Source: Heliocidaris erythrogramma
Taxonomy: Eukaryota; Echinodermata; Echinoidea; Camarodonta; Echinometridae
DNA length: 64,000 bases
Assembly (NCBI GenBank): GCA_025617745.1
Contig: CM046870.1
Location: forward strand, 24,905,501-24,969,500
Reading direction: 5' to 3'
How positions within the stretch are numbered: position 1 is the stretch's first letter; every line of letters begins with the position of its first letter. Positions 58,559 to 64,000 of this stretch are shown one piece after another. The position numbers and the translations under genes were made by a program. The notes under the pieces are model-generated. The model had not been told where the DNA came from. It was given only the letters and a program-made list of their open reading frames with translations, and did not search any database.

Positions 58559-59574
58559 TACCTTATTGATATCTTAAACTGATATATTGATACTACTCGT
58601 TCTACTTAATTGATACTTCGGTAAAAAAACGATTACATCAAAATGACCTATTCAATAAACATAAATGTTTAGCAGACATTCATCTCTTCATGAGTAAAAT
58701 TTTTTGTTAAGAAATCTTAAATACCTCATTCTGGAACAAAGTGTTATTTGCCAGAATACAAAGAAATAAAGAAGGACTAACATTTCAGTAAAAAAATCTT
58801 CATCCGCTATATGATACAGCGATATCTTCTGTCTTGCGTGCTCCATTCGTGTCTTTTTTCCATTTTCTTTTCCAAAAGCGTCTCCCCTTCTCTCTCTTTT
58901 TAACTCGTTGAGGAAACATAATTTTCAATAATTCATTCTAACGAGTGAAAAAAATAGTAACGTGGTAGTAAGTCAACAACGCCCTTGGCAATGTCCTTGC
59001 CTCAGCGCTGGCGATCGTCTTACATAAAATTAGATATAAACCGAGTTATTCGATCAAATTAAATCAAATTTACATTGACCAACCTTATCGGTTAGCGCAA
59101 AAGCATTCTCAAATGTCGCCCTTTTCTCCAGGCTACTCCGTGGGTGAAATTACACTTTTTATATTCAAACAGGCAATGCAACAGAACTTGGGTTACGTCA
59201 CATAGGATGTGCGATCGATACTGCGCAATTCTCTGCATATCTCACCTCGGGGAATCTAATTTAGAATTTGTTAATGTGAACGATTTGAAAGGAAATAGTA
59301 TGGGAGAGAAAGGTAGAGAGAAATTGGGCTTTAAAGATGTTAGCTCTTACGATTGTCATCCTGGTCATGGAAGGCCGATAAAAGGGAACATAGCAAAAAG
59401 CATGTTGAAGAAACCGGATTGCGAGGAACTTGAAATCTCTATCTATTTCAGTCTGTTCTGCCCTCTGGTGGCAACCGCTGCGATAAAGCGACTTCACAGT
59501 CATGTGTTCCTTCTGGGAAATAATGAGGTTATCTAATTCTTCAGTAGATTTTTTTTTCAGGATTTCTTGACGAA

Positions 59575-59690
59575 ACGGTGGAGGAAAAAAAGGGACAGAA
59601 TAGAGATGAAGAAGAACAACAAGAACAAGACCAAGACGAAGAAAAAAGACGATGACGACAAAGAAGAAATAGAAGAAGAAGGTGAGATAC
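59575..59690 (+). repeat. GAAGAA-rich purine tract
   Basis: Imperfect GAA/GACGAA units. Confidence 0.8.
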
Positions 59691-59841
59691 AATAATGTCA
59701 ACGAGAAAATATTTTAACGGATTTTCGTTTTTACTTCAAAAAGCCAATGTTACAGAAAAAGATAGAAAAGTAGTCACAAAATGACATATATAGATAAGCG
59801 TACTGCAAATATGAAAATGAGTACAAGTACACCGAGTCGGA

Positions 59842-59856
59842 CCCCCCCCCCCCCCC
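59842..59856 (-). repeat. poly(C) run of 15
   Basis: Homopolymer; one of four runs of 12 or more with C on the plus strand. Confidence 0.95.
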
Positions 59857-59965
59857 GCCTCACAAAAAAGTTTAATGTTATATCCCCCATAAATTGGGAC
59901 TTGATCAGGAAGAAGAGCAGAAGTGAAAATAACTTGAACCCGAAATATATGTACATGTATATACA

Positions 59966-60001
<36 letters not shown>

Positions 60002-60103
60002 ATATCATATATTTTTCACATATATGTGAACAATAATGATGGAACGGAAAGAAGGAGGTCACTCGGTGTATTTAAAAGCTTTCGGCTCCTGGCCTTCTTC
60101 AAG
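59966..60103 (-). repeat. GT/AT microsatellite and adjoining retroelement-like motif
   Basis: (GT)n 59966-59982 and (AT)n 59983-60002. On the minus strand 60103-60078 reads TTGAAGAAGG, CCAGGAGCC, GAAAGC: a stem-loop motif like those at 52946 and in the palindrome spacer, again 60-80 bp before an AT tract. Confidence 0.55.
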
Positions 60104-60819
60104 TTTATTTGCTAAATCAAACAGAATGAAAAAGGAACTTTTATAATACAGTCTGCATCTGCGTCAATATTGTGACACTATGTATACCTTTTCGACACTT
60201 TATTTAATACTAGAATATAATGTATGCCACTAATGAAGTGCATAAACAATCAATGAATTTCAGCTAGGTCTCTGCTGCGCCTTCACTCATATATATATAA
60301 TTATATAATTATATATACATTTATTCGATGTATCACAGGGTCAAACACACGCGCACACGCACTCACACACGCAAACATTTCGATAACAACCCTTATTATA
60401 CGTCAATCACACTCATCCTCCGTCCACAATCGACGGGGGATTGTTCAGGTTTGAGATTCACCTTGTTATTCAAAAGGAAATCGACGCATTCTCCCCGATT
60501 TGAATCTCTCCAAGAACGTGACCAATATCCCTTTTCCCGCATTCTCCCCCTCGTGCTGTATCAATATGTAGACAATGCATAGAGGCACAGGCAATCACTA
60601 CGGTCTCCTTGGATTCCTCCTCCCATATCAGAGACAAGTCTACTTCAGAGTTTGTCGAGGCGGTCTAGCATTTCCCGCCAGATTGCTACCAGTGCTGGTC
60701 GTCGAAATCAGACCCCAATTCGAAGAGAATGTGGCTCGAGCTCTGCCAACGGATTAAAGGCAATAGTGGATACGGCTCTGTATTGGCTGTGCAATTGCAC
60801 TTCGACAGAAATAGTATAT

Positions 60820-60868
60820 ATAGACATTGATGCTGATGATAATGATGATGATGATAATGATTGTGACA
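60820..60868 (+). repeat. GATGAT microsatellite
   Basis: Imperfect GAT/AAT units. Confidence 0.85.
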
Positions 60869-60989
60869 TCAAAATTATGAGTGTCAGTTTCGTAAAATCA
60901 ATATTTCCTTTCAATTCACAAGTAAGATTCTTTTTCACTTGAGTTACATGTACTTCTGTTCTGTGGATTCAAAAAAATGCACCAAATCC

Positions 60990-61570
60990 ACTCTGTAAAG
61001 TGCGCTAGGCGCAGTGTAGGGTAAAGAAGTATTACAATAGTAGAAATACAAGAGAAGAATGAGTGTAATAATCAATGGGAAACATTAGAAAAGTAGGTTT
61101 TTAGACTGCTTTTAAATGACACTGGAGAATTTTCAATTTCAAATACAGTTATATTGTTCCATAGAGCAGGACCAGCGTGGGCAAAAGTTCGTATCTCCCA
61201 TGTTTTTGCAGATTTTGGAACAACAAGAGAACCAGAATTGGATGAATGTAAAGATCTGACAGGAGTGTATTTACGAACTAGAACATTATTGTGAGGAATA
61301 GAACCTTTGAAACAGCGGAAAACAAGAAGTAAAATTTTGAAAATAATGCGATGTATGTCTTGCAACCAGTCAAGTGATTTCGGAGTATGGGAGATATGCG
61401 CGGGTTTCTTGGACAGGGTGACAATGGGTGTTGCGGCATTTTGGAGCATTTGAAGTTTGGACAACTGGATTTGGTAGAGTAAATAAAAGTGCGTTCCCAA
61501 AATCAAGCTGAGAGGAAATCCGATTGAATCCAAAGAATAGAATGTCAGAGAACAAACAAATGATTAACAC
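60990..61570 (-). pseudogene. C-terminal end of a non-LTR retrotransposon ORF2
   Basis: The minus strand has a 153-codon open frame (61072-61533) reading LSKLQMLQNAAT, then SLDWLQDIHRIIFKILLL, then RSLHSSNSGSLVVPKS and AGPALWNNITVF, closing FKSSLKTYFSNVSH. This is the ordered C-terminal signature of Jockey/CR1-type reverse transcriptases. A frameshift near 61475 moves the preceding SSQLDFGNALLF block to another frame, and the element is cut at about 61570, where a SINE begins. Confidence 0.85.
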
Positions 61571-61574
61571 AGGT

Positions 61575-61735
61575 GTTAGGGCCTAGAGGATATTTCACCA
61601 GACTCTAAAACATAGGGTATGAGATTCGAGTCCCTGACACACCACAAACGTTCTTTGGCGCAGCATTAATCTACATTTATCCCACTAGAACCAGTGAAGG
61701 TACCTGTGCCTTGCTCTGCAGTGAGGCTAGACCTG
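61575..61735 (+). mobile_element. degenerate SINE
   Basis: GAGATTCGAGTCCCTGAC (B-box-like), then TTCTTTGGCGCAGCATTAAT and CTACATTTATCCCAC, matching the body of the SINE at 13820-14180. Confidence 0.7.
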
Positions 61736-62319
61736 GGTTGATAAAATGTATAGGCCTATGTATAAGTAATTAAATGTGCAATATATATTCATTAACTGGA
61801 TGAAATCGGTGCTTTTATATACACACCACTCAGGAGGGATACATTTATCGTAATTTAATTTCAATGAACTAAAACAGGTATTTATCATCAATTTTTTTCT
61901 TCTAAAATCATTGGACTTAAAGATTCTGATCAAGGTTTTTTTCAATTTTCAAATCGCATACATGGTAATAGATGTTATTTATTCGTCGGAGAATGCGAAT
62001 GAGAATAAGCCAATTAAAAATGATGAATTAAAACATTATAAAAAGTGCTTAAATACGTTTCGCAAGCAAAAAAAAAAAAAAATGTAAGCAAAACGGAAAT
62101 AAGACCCCTTTAAAAAAATTAACATTTCAACGCTGAAACACACATCAATTTAATTATCTTTGAAAGGAATTTCATACATGTTTAATCCCTTATCACACAA
62201 AATGTTGTTTCTATTACCATATGTCATCAATCATTCTTTGTTGCGTGCAAGAGGGAAAAACGAAATAGTAATAGCTTTTGCTTGCAGCCTTTAGCTACAC
62301 CAAGTCCTCATACTCGGGA
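61736..62319. other. no gene recognised
   Basis: AT-rich with A-rich stretch at 62069-62082. Confidence 0.5.
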
Positions 62320-62423
62320 AGAGAGGGAAAGGTGAATGAGAGGATGTCAGAGGGAAAGAGAGAAGAGAGACAAAAATAGAGAGAAAGAGAGGAAAACGAA
62401 AGATAAATAGAGAACAGAGAGAC

Positions 62424-62455
<32 letters not shown>

Positions 62456-62459
62456 GGGG
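62320..62459 (+). repeat. GAGA tract ending in G15
   Basis: GAGAGA-rich sequence joined directly to a run of 15 G (62445-62459). Confidence 0.92.
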
Positions 62460-64000
62460 ACCTACTATAGATGGAACAAAATGGTAGAGAAGGATACAAC
62501 AACAAAACGAATCAAGGTTCATTTCATCTGAAGTATGACGAATGGCAGAACCAGTAATGAATGTTGTCAAGATTAGCAATCCAGTCATGTTCGCTGTGAC
62601 AGGCCCAGCAATAATTTGCAATACTCGCCTAAAAGCCATCATTTCTAATTCATAGAGTACATGGGGAGCATTACAGACAGACAAACGTGAATGTTCCAGA
62701 ATAATATAGACCCTCGGGGAGAAGGGTAAAGGAGAACGTAGAAGTGTGTGGGCGTGTGGTGTGTGTGTGTGTGTGCGTGAGGAGATTTGTACCAGTAAGA
62801 CGAATGGGAACCCAGAGTAACATAATGATTATAAGGAATGGATCATTAATTAAACAAATAGCGTCCGAATACAAATGAATGAATTTTGTCATATTTTTGT
62901 TACAAATACATCATTTAGTTTATTTATTTCTTTTTATACTTATATTGGAAAATTTGAAATTTCTTTAATCTGTAACTGAAACAGAAACTGAAAGAGATAG
63001 GAAGAAGAATAGAAAGACAGAAAGAGAGAGAGGGAACAGGTTAATTTAGAATACGAAATAATTAAACCGATAAAATGATATTGGTACCATAGAAAGAAAA
63101 TGAGAGCTTGAGAAAAAGAAATTCAATCCGAAAATATAACTGACAGATAAGACGTGACATAAGGAAGCTAGCCATTGTCTTATTTAAAAGAGAAAATCAT
63201 TAATTGGGTTCTGGAAAGTATATGGTACTGACTTGACAAAAAGGGGATTTTATTCAAACTATGACCTTCTTGTATATTTTGCTTCCATGCATGAACACTG
63301 TCAATTCTAATAAGGTTTCATGGAAGGGATAATGACTAAGAAAGAGAGGTGTTCAGAAAGAAAGAGAAATTTCACACTACTGCAAAACAAGAAACTTCAG
63401 CGTTCATGAAAACTTGTGAATTTCGCGAGTGGTAGACAAAATAAAATTGTAGTTCGAATAACTTCGTTCATTAAAAATCACGTGAAACATAAAGGTTTAG
63501 TTAGATATACAGAATATTTGGGAATTCGGCTTTTGAAAAAATAAAAAGGCTGATTTTTGTGTCTTTTTAGCTTTACATTGTCAAGAAGAATTTGGAAAAA
63601 GTTTTCTTGTGTTACAATATCTTTAAAACGGTACTTTGAACATGGTTCTGAATATCAAAGACTAACCTCTGGGGGAGAACTTTCATCGGTATGGAGTGTG
63701 TTTGCTTGCCTCGTGTTGACTCTGGGAGCCTCGGAGTGTTTGAGCAAGATCTCCAAATCGAGACGATTGAAGCGCAGACATGGAGTGCTGAAAGATAGGA
63801 GATAAAGAGAGATACATTTCGATTGAAATATTGCGCTTACGTCATCCGGTGTCGAAGCCATAGGGCGTAGCCAACGTTATAGCACGTAACCCCGAGGAAA
63901 TACTCATTCGTTTCCTTCTATGGGAAACTGTTTTTCGCTATTTTCCCCCAGATATAACTTTGTTTATGAATGATTTACCTCTCATTTCAATACGGTAACC
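62460..64000. other. no gene established
   Basis: (GT)n at about 62758-62774. Two weak exon candidates on the minus strand (near 62500-62642 and 63667-63787) are listed as findings, not as genes. Confidence 0.4.

Noticed and set aside
59144..59536. 130-codon plus-strand frame
   Set aside because: No domain, no splice context, composition like the surroundings.

Overview
This is a eukaryotic window that looks like echinoderm DNA, most likely sea urchin. Three things point there: intron-rich genes, very dense short inverted-repeat elements, tRNA-derived SINEs with ATT tails, and a telomere-type TTAGGG core inside a dispersed repeat. The species call is inference. I see no bacterial-style operons, CRISPR arrays or convincing free-standing tRNA or rRNA genes.

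Two protein-coding genes can be assembled exon by exon, both on the plus strand. The first (about 3.16-9.42 kb) is a complete six-exon cytosolic sulfotransferase (SULT family). All splice sites are GT-AG, phases match at every junction, and the PAPS-binding and catalytic motifs are present. The second (15.30-19.69 kb) is a three-exon gene for an 85-residue secreted peptide with ten cysteines; I can describe it but not name its family. Its exon 2/intron 2 boundary lies in a 241-bp tandem duplication that appears identical in both units and copies the 5' splice site.

The remaining ~44 kb (19.7-64 kb) has no gene I can support. It is a mosaic of transposable elements: broken non-LTR retrotransposon ORF2 remnants (10.5-12.7, 29.6-30.0 and 61.0-61.6 kb), a 676-bp hAT-type element with an exact 8-bp target-site duplication sitting inside the first of these, SINE copies, and many hairpin-forming miniature elements. 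Several are nested, so relative ages can be read directly.

The most notable non-genic structures are: a perfect 71-bp-arm palindrome at 34.9-35.1 kb; a hammerhead-ribozyme-like motif at 52.9 kb; a pair of elements whose last 365 bp differ by one base while their first halves do not align; a family of hairpins built from TTCCGAA-type units with 8-bp target duplications; a 1.5-kb segmental duplication at 49.7-51.1 kb; and 21 G/C homopolymer runs of 12 or more, 17 of them with G on the plus strand.

The two genes share no visible regulatory or functional link beyond orientation and proximity. The sulfotransferase would act in the cytosol on small acceptors; the cysteine-rich peptide would be exported.
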